Source: Synchiropus splendidus (lineage: Eukaryota > Chordata > Actinopteri > Syngnathiformes > Callionymidae). From it: 64,000 bases of DNA. A program made the translations under genes and the position numbers. Below the pieces are notes generated by a model. That model was not told the origin of the DNA, did not search any database, and saw only the letters and a list, made by a program, of their open reading frames with translations. Within the stretch, counting starts at the first letter, position 1. Every line of letters starts with the position of its first letter. The stretch spans positions 558,001 to 622,000 of the forward strand of contig NW_026527056.1 in the NCBI RefSeq assembly GCF_027744825.2, in the 5' to 3' direction. Shown piece after piece: positions 1 through 12,779 of this stretch.

Positions 1-3000
1 AAATTTTAACCTCCCACTATAGCAGAAAGGGTCTTTCTAGTAGTTGCACATCAAATCTAAACTGTCTGAAGTGTTTTTCCAAAGTTATTAACACTTTTAT
101 GTTTGGCGTTCCGAAACCCACCTTATCTCAGGCTGAAAAGCGTTTTTGTGCATTGTGCCATAACTTTTCAGGGAAGCTTCAGAACATGAAATTTTAACCT
201 CCCACTATAGCAGAAAGGGTCTTTCTAGTAGTTGCACATCAAATCTAAACTGTCTGAAGTGTTTTTCCAAAGTTATCAACACTTTTATGTTTGGCGTTCC
301 GAAACCCACCTTATCTCAGGCTGAAAAGCGTTTTTGTGCATTGTGCCATAACTTTTCAGGGAAGCTTCAGAACATGAAATTTTAACCTCCCACTATAGCA
401 GAAAGGGTCTTTCTAGTAGTTGCACATCAAATCTAAGCTGTCTGAAGTGTTTTTCAAAAGTTATCAACACTTTTATGTTTGGCGTTCCGAAACCCACCTT
501 ATCTCAGGCTGAAAAGCGTTTTTGTGCATTGTGCCATAACTTTTCAGGAAAGCTTCAGAACATGAAATTTTAACCTCCCACTATAGCAGAAAGGGTCTTT
601 CTAGTAGTTGCACATCAAATCTAAACTGTCTGAAGTGTTTTTCCAAAGTTATCAACACTTTTATGTTTGGCGTTCCGAAACCCACCTTATCTCAGGCTGA
701 AAAGCGTTTTTGTGCATTGTGCCATAACTTTTCAGGGAAGCTTCAGAACATGAAATTTTAACCTCCCACTATAGCAGAAAGGGTCTTTCTAGTAGTTGCA
801 CATCAAATCTAAGCTGTCTGAAGTGTTTTTCAAAAGTTATCAACAGTTTTATGTTTGGCGTTCCGAAACCCACCTTATCTCAGGCTGAAAAGCGTTTTTG
901 TGCATTGTGCCATAACTTTTCAGGAAAGCTTCAGAACATGAAATTTTAACCTCCCACTATAGCAGAAAGGGTCTTTCTAGTAGTTGCACATCAAATCTAA
1001 ACTGTCTGAAGTGTTTTTCCAAAGTTATCAACACTTTTATGTTTGGCGTTCCGAAACCCACCTTATCTCAGGCTGAAAAGCGTTTTTGTGCATTGTGCCA
1101 TAACTTTTCAGGGAAGCTTCAGAACATGAAATTTTAACCTCCCACTATAGCAGAAAGGGTCTTTCTAGTAGTTGCACATCAAATCTAAGCTGTCTGAAGT
1201 GTTTTTCCAAAGTTATCAACACTTTTATGTTTGGCGTTCCGAAACCCACCTTATCTCAGGCTGAAAAGCGTTTTTACGCATTGTGCCATAACTTTTCAGG
1301 GAAGCTTCAGAACATGAAATTTTAACCTCCCACTATAGCAGAAAGGGTCTTTCTAGTAGGTGCACATCAAATCTAAGCTCTCTGAAGTGTTTTTCGAAAG
1401 TTATCAACACTTTTATGTTTGGCGTTCCGAAACCCACCTTATCTCAGGCTGAAAAGCGTTTTTGTGCATTGTGCCATAACTTTTCAGGGAAGCTTCAGAA
1501 CATGAAATTTTAACCTGCCACTATAGCAGAAAGGGTCTTTCTAGTAGTTGCACATCAAATCTAAACTGTCTGAAGTGTTTTTCCAAAGTTATTAACACTT
1601 TTATGTTTGGCGTTCCGAAACCCACCTTATCTCAGGCTGAAAAGCGTTTTTGTGCATTGTGCCATAACTTTTCAGGGAAGCTTCAGAACATGAAATTTTA
1701 ACCTCCCACTATAGCAGAAAGGGTCTTTCTAGTAGTTGCACATCAAATCTAAACTGTCTGAAGTGTTTTTCCAAAGTTATTAACACTTTTATGTTTGGCG
1801 TTCCGAAACCCACCTTATCTCAGGCTGAAAAGCGTTTTTGTGCATTGTGCCATAACTTTTCAGGGAAGCTTCAGAACATGAAATTTTAACCTCCCACTAT
1901 AGCAGAAAGGGTCTTTCTAGTAGTTGCACATCAAATCTAAACTGTCTGAAGTGTTTTTCCAAAGTTATCAACACTTTTATGTTTGGCGTTCCGAAACCCA
2001 CCTTATCTCAGGCTGAAAAGCGTTTTTGTGCATTGTGCCATAACTTTTCAGGGAAGCTTCAGAACATGAAATTTTAACCTCCCACTATAGCAGAAAGGGT
2101 CTTTCTAGTAGTTGCACATCAAATCTAAGCTGTCTGAAGTGTTTTTCAAAAGTTATCAACACTTTTATGTTTGGCGTTCCGAAACCCACCTTATCTCAGG
2201 CTGAAAAGCGTTTTTGTGCATTGTGCCATAACTTTTCAGGAAAGCTTCAGAACATGAAATTTTAACCTCCCACTATAGCAGAAAGGGTCTTTCTAGTAGT
2301 TGCACATCAAATCTAAACTGTCTGAAGTGTTTTTCCAAAGTTATTAACACTTTTATGTTTGGCGTTCCGAAACCCACCTTATCTCAGGCTGAAAAGCGTT
2401 TTAACGCATTGTGCCATAACTTTTCAGGGAAGCTTCAGAACATGAAATTTTAACCTCCCACTATAGCAGAAAGGGTCTTTCTAGTAGGTGCACATCAAAT
2501 CTAAGCTCTCTGAAGTGTTTTGCGAAAGTTATCAACACTTTTATGTTTGGCGTTCCGAAACCCACCTTATCTCAGGCTGAAAAGCGTTTTTGTGCATTGT
2601 GCCATAACTTTTCAGGAAAGCTTCAGAACATGAAATTTTAACCTCCCACTATAGCAGAAAGGGTCTTTCTAGTAGTTGCACATCAAATCTAAGCTGTCTG
2701 AAGTGTTTTTCCAAAGTTATCAACACTTTTATGTTTGGCGTTCCGAAACCCACCTTATCTCAGGCTGAAAAGCGTTTTTACGCATTGTGCCATAACTTTT
2801 CAGGGAAGCTTCAGAACATGAAATTTTAACCTCCCACTATAGCAGAAAGGGTCTTTCTAGTAGGTGCACATCAAATCTAAGCTCTCTGAAGTGTTTTTCG
2901 AAAGTTATCAACACTTTTATGTTTGGCGTTCCGAAACCCACCTTATCTCAGGCTGAAAAGCGTTGTTGTGCATTGTGCCATAACTTTTCAGGAAAGCTTC

Positions 3001-3008
3001 AGAACATG
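1..3008. repeat. Satellite block repeated at 11091-14098 (59-monomer offset)
   Basis: Sixteen consecutive monomers match 11091-14098 in variant order. The offset is 11,090 bp, which is 59 monomers minus the 2-bp deletion near 8557. Shared rare variants include AACCTGCCAC (1514 and 12604), CAACAGTTTT (about 845 and 11935), GTTTTAACGC (about 2401 and 13491) and CGTTGTTGTG (about 2961 and 14051). The match stops at 3009 versus 14099, where the monomer types differ. The true left limit lies at or before the window edge. Confidence 0.85.
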
Positions 3009-4136
3009 AAATTTTAACCTCCCACTATAGCAGAAAGGGTCTTTCTAGTAGTTGCACATCAAATCTAAGCTGTCTGAAGTGTTTTTCAAAAGTTATCAAC
3101 ACTTTTATGTTTGGCGTTCCGAAACCCACCTTATCTCAGGCTGAAAAGCGTTTTTGTGCATTGTGCCATAACTTTTCAGGAAAGCTTCAGAACATGAAAT
3201 TTTAACCTCCCACTATAGCAGAAAGGGTCTTTCTAGTAGTTGCACATCAAATCTAAACTGTCTGAAGTGTTTTTCCAAAGTTATTAACACTTTTATGTTT
3301 GGCGTTCCGAAACCCACCTTATCTCAGGCTGAAAAGCGTTTTAACGCATTGTGCCATAACTTTTCAGGGAAGCTTCAGAACATGAAATTTTAACCTCCCA
3401 CTATAGCAGAAAGGGTCTTTCTAGTAGGTGCACATCAAATCTAAGCTCTCTGAAGTGTTTTGCGAAAGTTATCAACACTTTTATGTTTGGCGTTCCGAAA
3501 CCCACCTTATCTCAGGCTGAAAAGCGTTTTTGTGCATTGTGCCATAACTTTTCAGGAAAGCTTCAGAACATGAAATTTTAACCTCCCACTATAGCAGAAA
3601 GGGTCTTTCTAGTAGTTGCACATCAAATCTAAGCTGTCTGAAGTGTTTTTCCAAAGTTATCAACACTTTTATGTTTGGCGTTCCGAAACCCACCTTATCT
3701 CAGGCTGAAAAGCGTTTTTACGCATTGTGCCATAACTTTTCAGGGAAGCTTCAGAACATGAAATTTTAACCTCCCACTATAGCAGAAAGGGTCTTTCTAG
3801 TAGGTGCACATCAAATCTAAGCTCTCTGAAGTGTTTTTCGAAAGTTATCAACACTTTTATGTTTGGCGTTCCGAAACCCACCTTATCTCAGGCTGAAAAG
3901 CGTTGTTGTGCATTGTGCCATAACTTTTCAGGAAAGCTTCAGAACATGAAATTTTAACCTCCCACTATAGCAGAAAGGGTCTTTCTAGTAGTTGCACATC
4001 AAATCTAAACTGTCTGAAGTGTTTTTCCAAAGTTATTAACACTTTTATGTTTGGCGTTCCGAAACCCACCTTATCTCAGGCTGAAAAGCGTTTTTGTGCA
4101 TTGTGCCATAACTTTTCAGGGAAGCTTCAGAACATG
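2257..4136. repeat. Five-monomer (940-bp) tandem unit inside the array
   Basis: The four-monomer string at 2257-3008 recurs at 3197-3948 (940 bp later) and again at 5077-5828 (15 monomers after the first). It carries GTTTTAACGC in its first monomer, TTTTGCGAAAG in the second and CGTTGTTGTG in the fourth. The same string is carried on to 13347 and 33087 by the larger duplications. This is local higher-order organisation nested within them. Confidence 0.8.
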
Positions 4137-4509
4137 AAATTTTAACCTCCCACTATAGCAGAAAGGGTCTTTCTAGTAGTTGCACATCAAATCTAAACTG
4201 TCTGAAGTGTTTTTCCAAAGTTATCAACACTTTTATGTTTGGCGTTCCGAAACCCACCTTATCTCAGGCTGAAAAGCGTTTTTGTGCATTGTGCCATAAC
4301 TTTTCAGGGAAGCTTCAGAACATGAAATTTTAACCTCCCACTATAGCAGAAAGGGTCTTTCTAGTAGTTGCACATCAAATCGAAGCTGTCTGAAGTGTTT
4401 TTCAAAAGTTATCAACACTTTTATGTTTGGCGTTCCGAAACCCACCTTATCTCAGGCTGAAAAGCGTTTTTGTGCATTGTGCCATAACTTTTCAGGAAAG
4501 CTTCAGAAC

Positions 4510-7500
4510 ATGAAATTTTAACCTCCCACTATAGCAGAAAGGGTCTTTCTAGTAGTTGCACATCAAATCTAAACTGTCTGAAGTGTTTTTCCAAAGTTAT
4601 TAACACTTTTATGTTTGGCGTTCCGAAACCCACCTTATCTCAGGCTGAAAAGCGTTTTTGTGCATTGTGCCATAACTTTTCAGGGAAGCTTCAGAACATG
4701 AAATTTTAACCTCCCACTATAGCAGAAAGGGTCTTTCTAGTAGTTGCACATCAAATCTAAACTGTCTGAAGTGTTTTTCCAAAGTTATCAACACTTTTAT
4801 GTTTGGCGTTCCGAAACCCACCTTATCTCAGGCTGAAAAGCGTTTTTGTGCATTGTGCCATAACTTTTCAGGGAAGCTTCAGAACATGAAATTTTAACCT
4901 CCCACTATAGCAGAAAGGGTCTTTCTAGTAGTTGCACATCAAATCTAAGCTGTCTGAAGTGTTTTTCAAAAGTTATCAACACTTTTATGTTTGGCGTTCC
5001 GAAACCCACCTTATCTCAGGCTGAAAAGCGTTTTTGTGCATTGTGCCATAACTTTTCAGGAAAGCTTCAGAACATGAAATTTTAACCTCCCACTATAGCA
5101 GAAAGGGTCTTTCTAGTAGTTGCACATCAAATCTAAACTGTCTGAAGTGTTTTTCCAAAGTTATTAACACTTTTATGTTTGGCGTTCCGAAACCCACCTT
5201 ATCTCAGGCTGAAAAGCGTTTTAACGCATTGTGCCATAACTTTTCAGGGAAGCTTCAGAACATGAAATTTTAACCTCCCACTATAGCAGAAAGGGTCTTT
5301 CTAGTAGGTGCACATCAAATCTAAGCTCTCTGAAGTGTTTTGCGAAAGTTATCAACACTTTTATGTTTGGCGTTCCGAAACCCACCTTATCTCAGGCTGA
5401 AAAGCGTTTTTGTGCATTGTGCCATAACTTTTCAGGAAAGCTTCAGAACATGAAATTTTAACCTCCCACTATAGCAGAAAGGGTCTTTCTAGTAGTTGCA
5501 CATCAAATCTAAGCTGTCTGAAGTGTTTTTCCAAAGTTATCAACACTTTTATGTTTGGCGTTCCGAAACCCACCTTATCTCAGGCTGAAAAGCGTTTTTA
5601 CGCATTGTGCCATAACTTTTCAGGGAAGCTTCAGAACATGAAATTTTAACCTCCCACTATAGCAGAAAGGGTCTTTCTAGTAGGTGCACATCAAATCTAA
5701 GCTCTCTGAAGTGTTTTTCGAAAGTTATCAACACTTTTATGTTTGGCGTTCCGAAACCCACCTTATCTCAGGCTGAAAAGCGTTGTTGTGCATTGTGCCA
5801 TAACTTTTCAGGAAAGCTTCAGAACATGAAATTTTAACCTCCCACTATAGCAGAAAGGGTCTTTCTAGTAGTTGCACATCAAATCTAAACTGTCTGAAGT
5901 GTTTTTCCAAAGTTATTAACACTTTTATGTTTGGCGTTCCGAAACCCACCTTATCTCAGGCTGAAAAGCGTTTTTGTGCATTGTGCCATAACTTTTCAGG
6001 GAAGCTTCAGAACATGAAATTTTAACCTCCCACTATAGCAGAAAGGGTCTTTCTAGTAGTTGCACATCAAATCTAAACTGTCTGAAGTGTTTTTCCAAAG
6101 TTATCAACACTTTTATGTTTGGCGTTCCGAAACCCACCTTATCTCAGGCTGAAAAGCGTTTTTGTGCATTGTGCCATAACTTTTCAGGGAAGCTTCAGAA
6201 CATGAAATTTTAACCTCCCACTATAGCAGAAAGGGTCTTTCTAGTAGTTGCACATCAAATCGAAGCTGTCTGAAGTGTTTTTCAAAAGTTATCAACACTT
6301 TTATGTTTGGCGTTCCGAAACCCACCTTATCTCAGGCTGAAAAGCGTTTTTGTGCATTGTGCCATAACTTTTCAGGAAAGCTTCAGAACATGAAATTTTA
6401 ACCTCCCACTATAGCAGAAAGGGTCTTTCTAGTAGTTGCACATCAAATCTAAACTGTCTGAAGTGTTTTTCCAAAGTTATTAACACTTTTATGTTTGGCG
6501 TTCCGAAACCCACCTTATCTCAGGCTGAAAAGCGTTTTTACGCATTGTGCCATAACTTTTCAGGGAAGCTTCAGAACATGAAATTTTAACCTCCCACTAT
6601 AGCAGAAAGGGTCTTTCTAGTAGGTGCACATCAAATCTAAGCTCTCTGAAGTGTTTTTCGAAAGTTATCAACACTTTTATGTTTGGCGTTCCGAAACCCA
6701 CCTTATCTCAGGCTGAAAAGCGTTTTTGTGCATTGTGCCATAACTTTTCAGGAAAGCTTCAGAACATGAAATTTTAACCTCCCACTATAGCAGAAAGGGT
6801 CTTTCTAGTAGTTGCACATCAAATCTAAGCTGTCTGAAGTGTTTTTCCAAAGTTATCAACACTTTTATGTTTGGCGTTCCGAAACCCACCTTATCTCAGG
6901 CTGAAATGCGTTTTTGTGCATTGTGCCATAACTTTTCAGGGAAGCTTCAGAACATGAAATTTTAACCTCCCACTATAGCAGAAAGGGTCTTTCTAGTAGT
7001 TGCACATCAAATCTAAACTGTCTGAAGTGTTTTTCGAAAGTTATCAACACTTTTATGTTTGGCGTTCCGAAACCCACCTTATCTCAGGCTGAAAAGCGTT
7101 TTTACGCATTGTGCCATAACTTTTCAGGGAAGCTTCAGAACATGAAATTTTAACCTCCCACTATAGCAGAAAGGGTCTTTCTAGTAGGTGCACATCAAAT
7201 CTAAGCTGTCTGAAGTGTTTTTCGAAAGTTATCAACACTTTTATGTTTGGCGTTCCGAAACCCACCTTATCTCAGGCTGAAAAGCGTTTTTGTGCATTGT
7301 GCCATAACTTTTCAGGGAAGCTTCAGAACATGAAATTTTAACCTCCCACTAAAGCAGAAAGGGTCTTTCTAGTAGTTGCACATCAAATCTAAGCTGTCTG
7401 AAGTGTTTTTCAAAAGTTATCAACACTTTTATGTTTGGCGTTCCGAAACCCACCTTATCTCAGGCTGAAAAGCGTTTTTGTGCATTGTGCCATAACTTTT

Positions 7501-8550
7501 CAGGGAAGCTTCAGAACATGAAATTTTAACCTCCCACTAAAGCAGAAAGGGTCTTTCTAGTAGTTGCACATCAAATCTAAGCTGTCTGAAGTGTTTTTCA
7601 AAAGTTATCAACACTTTTATGTTTGGCGTTCCGAAACCCACCTTATCTCAGGCTGAAAAGCGTTTTTGTGCATTGTGCCATAACTTTTCAGGAAAGCTTC
7701 AGAACATGAAATTTTAACCTCCCACTATAGCAGAAAGGGTCTTTCTAGTAGTTGCACATCAAATCTAAACTGTCTGAAGTGTTTTTCCAAAGTTATCAAC
7801 ACTTTTATGTTTGGCGTTCCGAAACCCACGTTATCTCAGGCTGAAAAGCGTTTTTGTGCATTGTGCCATAACTTTTCAGGAAAGCTTCAGAACATGAAAT
7901 TTTAACCTCCCACTATAGCAGAAAGGGTCTTTCTAGTAGTTGCACATCAAATCTAAACTGTCTGAAGTGTTTTTCCAAAGTTATCAACACTTTTATGTTT
8001 GGCGTTCCGAAACCCACGTTATCTCAGGCTGAAAAGCGTTTTTACGCATTGTGGCATAACTTTTCAGGGAAGCTTCAGAACATGATATTTTAACCTCCCA
8101 CAATAGCAGAAAGGGTCTTTCTAGTAGGTGCACATCAAATCTAAGCTGTCTGAAGTGTTTTTCGAAAGTTATCAACACTTTTATGTTTGGCGTTCCGAAA
8201 CCCACCTTATCTCAGGCTGAAAAGCGTTTTTGTGCATTGTGCCATAACTTTTCAGGGAAGCTTCAGAACATGAAATTTTAACCTCCCACTATAGCAGAAA
8301 GGGTCTTTCTAGTAGTTGCACATCAAATCTAAGCTGTCTGAAGTGTTTTTCAAAAGTTATCAACACTTTTATGTTTGGCGTTCCGAAACCCACCTTATCT
8401 CTGGCTGAAAAGCGTTTTTGTGCATTGTGCCATAACTTTTCAGGAAAGCTTCAGAACATGAAATTTTAACCTCCCACTATAGCAGAAAGGGTCTTTCTAG
8501 TAGTTGCACATCAAATCTAAACTGTCTGAAGTGTTTTTCCAAAGTTATCA
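4510..8550. repeat. Satellite block repeated at 12780-16820 (44-monomer offset)
   Basis: About 21 monomers match 12780-16820 at an offset of 8,270 bp. Shared private markers are AATCGAAGCTG (about 6260/14530), GCTGAAATGCG (about 6905/15175), two units with CACTAAAGCAG (7349 and 7537; 15620 and 15807), two with CCACGTTATC (7828 and 8016; 16098 and 16286), and GATATTTTAACCTCCCACAAT (about 8084/16354). The few differences include 8402 (CTCTGG versus CTCAGG) and 14972 (CCATATC versus CCTTATC). The match ends near 8550-8590, where the left copy has a 2-bp deletion and another monomer type follows. Confidence 0.85.
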
Positions 8551-11500
8551 ACACTTATGTTTGGCGTTCCGTAACCCACCTTATCTCAGGCTGAAAAGCG
8601 TTTTTGTGCATTGTGCCATAACTTTTCAGGGAAGCTTCAGAACATGAAATTTTAACCTCCCACTATAGCAGAAAGGGTCTTTCTAGTAGTTGCACATCAA
8701 ATCTAAGCTGTCTGAAGTGTTTTTCAAAAGTTATCAACACTTTTATGTTTGGCGTTCCGAAACCCACCTTATCTCAGGCTGAAAAGCGTTTTTGTGCATT
8801 GTGCCATAACTTTTCAGGAAAGCTTCAGAACATGAAATTTTAACCTCCCACTATAGCAGAAAGGGTCTTTCTAGTAGTTGCACATCAAATCTAAACTGTC
8901 TGAAGTGTTTTTCCAAAGTTATCAACACTTTTATGTTTGGCGTTCCGAAACCCACCTTATCTCAGGCTGAAAAGCGTTTTTGTGCATTGTGCCATAACTT
9001 TTCAGGGAAGCTTCAGAACATGAAATTTTAACCTCCCACTATAGCAGAAAGGGTCTTTCTAGTAGTTGCACATCAAATCTAAGCTGTCTGAAGTGTTTTT
9101 CAAAAGTTATCAACACTTTTATGTTTGGCGTTCCGAAACCCACCTTATCTCAGGCTGAAAAGCGTTTTTGTGCATTGTGTCATAACTTTTCAGGAAAGCT
9201 TCAGAACATGAAATTTTAACCTCCCACTATAGCAGAAAGGGTCTTTCTAGTAGTTGCACATCAAATCTAAACTGTCTGAAGTGTTTTTCCAAAGTTATCA
9301 ACACTTTTATGTTTGGCGTTCCGAAACCCACCTTATCTCAGGCTGAAAAGCGTTTTTGTGCATTGTGCCATAACTTTTCAGGGAAGCTTCAGAACATGAA
9401 ATTTTAACCTCCCACTATAGCAGAAAGGGTCTTTCTAGTAGTTGCACATCAAATCTAAGCTGTCTGAAGTGTTTTTCCAAAGTTATCAACACTTTTATGT
9501 TTGGCGTTCCGAAACCCACCTTATCTCAGGCTGAAAAGCGTTTTTACGCATTGTGCCATAACTTTTCAGGGAAGCTTCAGAACATGAAATTTTAACCTCC
9601 CACTATAGCAGAAAGGGTCTTTCTAGTAGGTGCACATCAAATCTAAGCTCTCTGAAGTGTTTTTCGAAAGTTATCAACACTTTTATGTTTGGCGTTCCGA
9701 AACCCACCTTATCTCAGGCTGAAAAGCGTTTTTGTGCATTGTGCCATAACTTTTCAGGAAAGCTTCAGAACATGAAATTTTAACCTCCCACTATAGCAGA
9801 AAGGGTCTTTCTAGTAGTTGCACATCAAATCTAAACTGTCTGAAGTGTTTTTCAAAAGTTATCAACACTTTTATGTTTGGCGTTCCGAAACCCACCTTAT
9901 CTCAGGCTGAAAAGCGTTTTTACGCATTGTGCCATAACTTTTCAGGGAAGCTTCAGAACATGAAATTTTAACCTCCCACTATAGCAGAAAGGGTCTTTCT
10001 AGTAGGTGCACATCAAATCTAAGCTGTCTGAAGTGTTTTTCGAAAGTTATCAACACTTTTATGTTTGGCGTTCCGAAACCCACCTTATCTCAGGCTGAAA
10101 AGCGTTTTTGTGCATTGTGCCATAACTTTTCAGGGAAGCTTCAGAACATGAAATTTTAACCTCCCACTATAGCAGAAAGGGTCTTTCTAGTAGTTGCACA
10201 TCAAATCTAAGCTGTCTGAAGTGTTTTTCAAAAGTTATCAACACTTTTATGTTTGGCGTTCCGAAACCCACCTTATCTCAGGCTGAAAAGCGTTTTTGTG
10301 CATTGTGCCATAACTTTTCAGGGAAGCTTCAGAACATGAAATTTTAACCTCCCACTATAGCAGAAAGGGTCTTTCTAGTAGTTGCACATCAAATCTAAAC
10401 TGTCTGAAGTGTTTTTCAAAAGTTATCAACACTTTTATGTTTGGCGTTCCGAAACCCACCTTATCTCAGGCTGAAAAGCGTTTTTGTGCATTGTGCCATA
10501 ACTTTTCAGGGAAGCTTCAGAACATGAAATTTTAACCTCCCACTATAGCAGAAAGGGTCTTTCTAGTAGTTGCACATCAAATCTAAGCTGTCTGAAGTGT
10601 TTTTCAAAAGTTATCAACAGTTTTATGTTTGGCGTTCCGAAACCCACCTTATCTCAGGCTGAAAAGCGTTTTTGTGCATTGTGCCATAACTTTTCAGGAA
10701 AGCTTCAGAACATGAAATTTTAACCTCCCACTATAGCAGAAAGGGTCTTTCTAGTAGTTGCACATCAAATCTAAACTGTCTGAAGTGTTTTTCCAAAGTT
10801 ATCAACACTTTTATGTTTGGCGTTCCGAAACCCACCTTATCTCAGGCTGAAAAGCGTTTTTACGCATTGTGCCATAACTTTTCAGGGAAGCTTCAGAACA
10901 TAAAATTTTAACCTCCCACTATAGCAGAAAGGGTCTTTCTAGTAGGTGCACATCAAATCTAAGCTCTCTGAAGTGTTTTTCGAAAGTTATCAACACTTTT
11001 ATGTTTGGCGTTCCGAAACCCACCTTATCTCAGGCTGAAAAGCGTTTTTGTGCATTGTGCCATAACTTTTCAGGGAAGCTTCAGAACATGAAATTTTAAC
11101 CTCCCACTATAGCAGAAAGGGTCTTTCTAGTAGTTGCACATCAAATCTAAACTGTCTGAAGTGTTTTTCCAAAGTTATTAACACTTTTATGTTTGGCGTT
11201 CCGAAACCCACCTTATCTCAGGCTGAAAAGCGTTTTTGTGCATTGTGCCATAACTTTTCAGGGAAGCTTCAGAACATGAAATTTTAACCTCCCACTATAG
11301 CAGAAAGGGTCTTTCTAGTAGTTGCACATCAAATCTAAACTGTCTGAAGTGTTTTTCCAAAGTTATCAACACTTTTATGTTTGGCGTTCCGAAACCCACC
11401 TTATCTCAGGCTGAAAAGCGTTTTTGTGCATTGTGCCATAACTTTTCAGGGAAGCTTCAGAACATGAAATTTTAACCTCCCACTATAGCAGAAAGGGTCT

Positions 11501-12779
11501 TTCTAGTAGTTGCACATCAAATCTAAGCTGTCTGAAGTGTTTTTCAAAAGTTATCAACACTTTTATGTTTGGCGTTCCGAAACCCACCTTATCTCAGGCT
11601 GAAAAGCGTTTTTGTGCATTGTGCCATAACTTTTCAGGAAAGCTTCAGAACATGAAATTTTAACCTCCCACTATAGCAGAAAGGGTCTTTCTAGTAGTTG
11701 CACATCAAATCTAAACTGTCTGAAGTGTTTTTCCAAAGTTATCAACACTTTTATGTTTGGCGTTCCGAAACCCACCTTATCTCAGGCTGAAAAGCGTTTT
11801 TGTGCATTGTGCCATAACTTTTCAGGGAAGCTTCAGAACATGAAATTTTAACCTCCCACTATAGCAGAAAGGGTCTTTCTAGTAGTTGCACATCAAATCT
11901 AAGCTGTCTGAAGTGTTTTTCAAAAGTTATCAACAGTTTTATGTTTGGCGTTCCGAAACCCACCTTATCTCAGGCTGAAAAGCGTTTTTGTGCATTGTGC
12001 CATAACTTTTCAGGAAAGCTTCAGAACATGAAATTTTAACCTCCCACTATAGCAGAAAGGGTCTTTCTAGTAGTTGCACATCAAATCTAAACTGTCTGAA
12101 GTGTTTTTCCAAAGTTATCAACACTTTTATGTTTGGCGTTCCGAAACCCACCTTATCTCAGGCTGAAAAGCGTTTTTGTGCATTGTGCCATAACTTTTCA
12201 GGGAAGCTTCAGAACATGAAATTTTAACCTCCCACTATAGCAGAAAGGGTCTTTCTAGTAGTTGCACATCAAATCTAAGCTGTCTGAAGTGTTTTTCCAA
12301 AGTTATCAACACTTTTATGTTTGGCGTTCCGAAACCCACCTTATCTCAGGCTGAAAAGCGTTTTTACGCATTGTGCCATAACTTTTCAGGGAAGCTTCAG
12401 AACATGAAATTTTAACCTCCCACTATAGCAGAAAGGGTCTTTCTAGTAGGTGCACATCAAATCTAAGCTCTCTGAAGTGTTTTTCGAAAGTTATCAACAC
12501 TTTTATGTTTGGCGTTCCGAAACCCACCTTATCTCAGGCTGAAAAGCGTTTTTGTGCATTGTGCCATAACTTTTCAGGGAAGCTTCAGAACATGAAATTT
12601 TAACCTGCCACTATAGCAGAAAGGGTCTTTCTAGTAGTTGCACATCAAATCTAAACTGTCTGAAGTGTTTTTCCAAAGTTATTAACACTTTTATGTTTGG
12701 CGTTCCGAAACCCACCTTATCTCAGGCTGAAAAGCGTTTTTGTGCATTGTGCCATAACTTTTCAGGGAAGCTTCAGAAC

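Noticed and set aside
105..125. CENP-B box in the satellite monomer
   Set aside because: The minus strand has a TTCG core (GGTTTCGGAACGCC) but lacks the required A and CGGG of the box consensus, and the plus strand has none.
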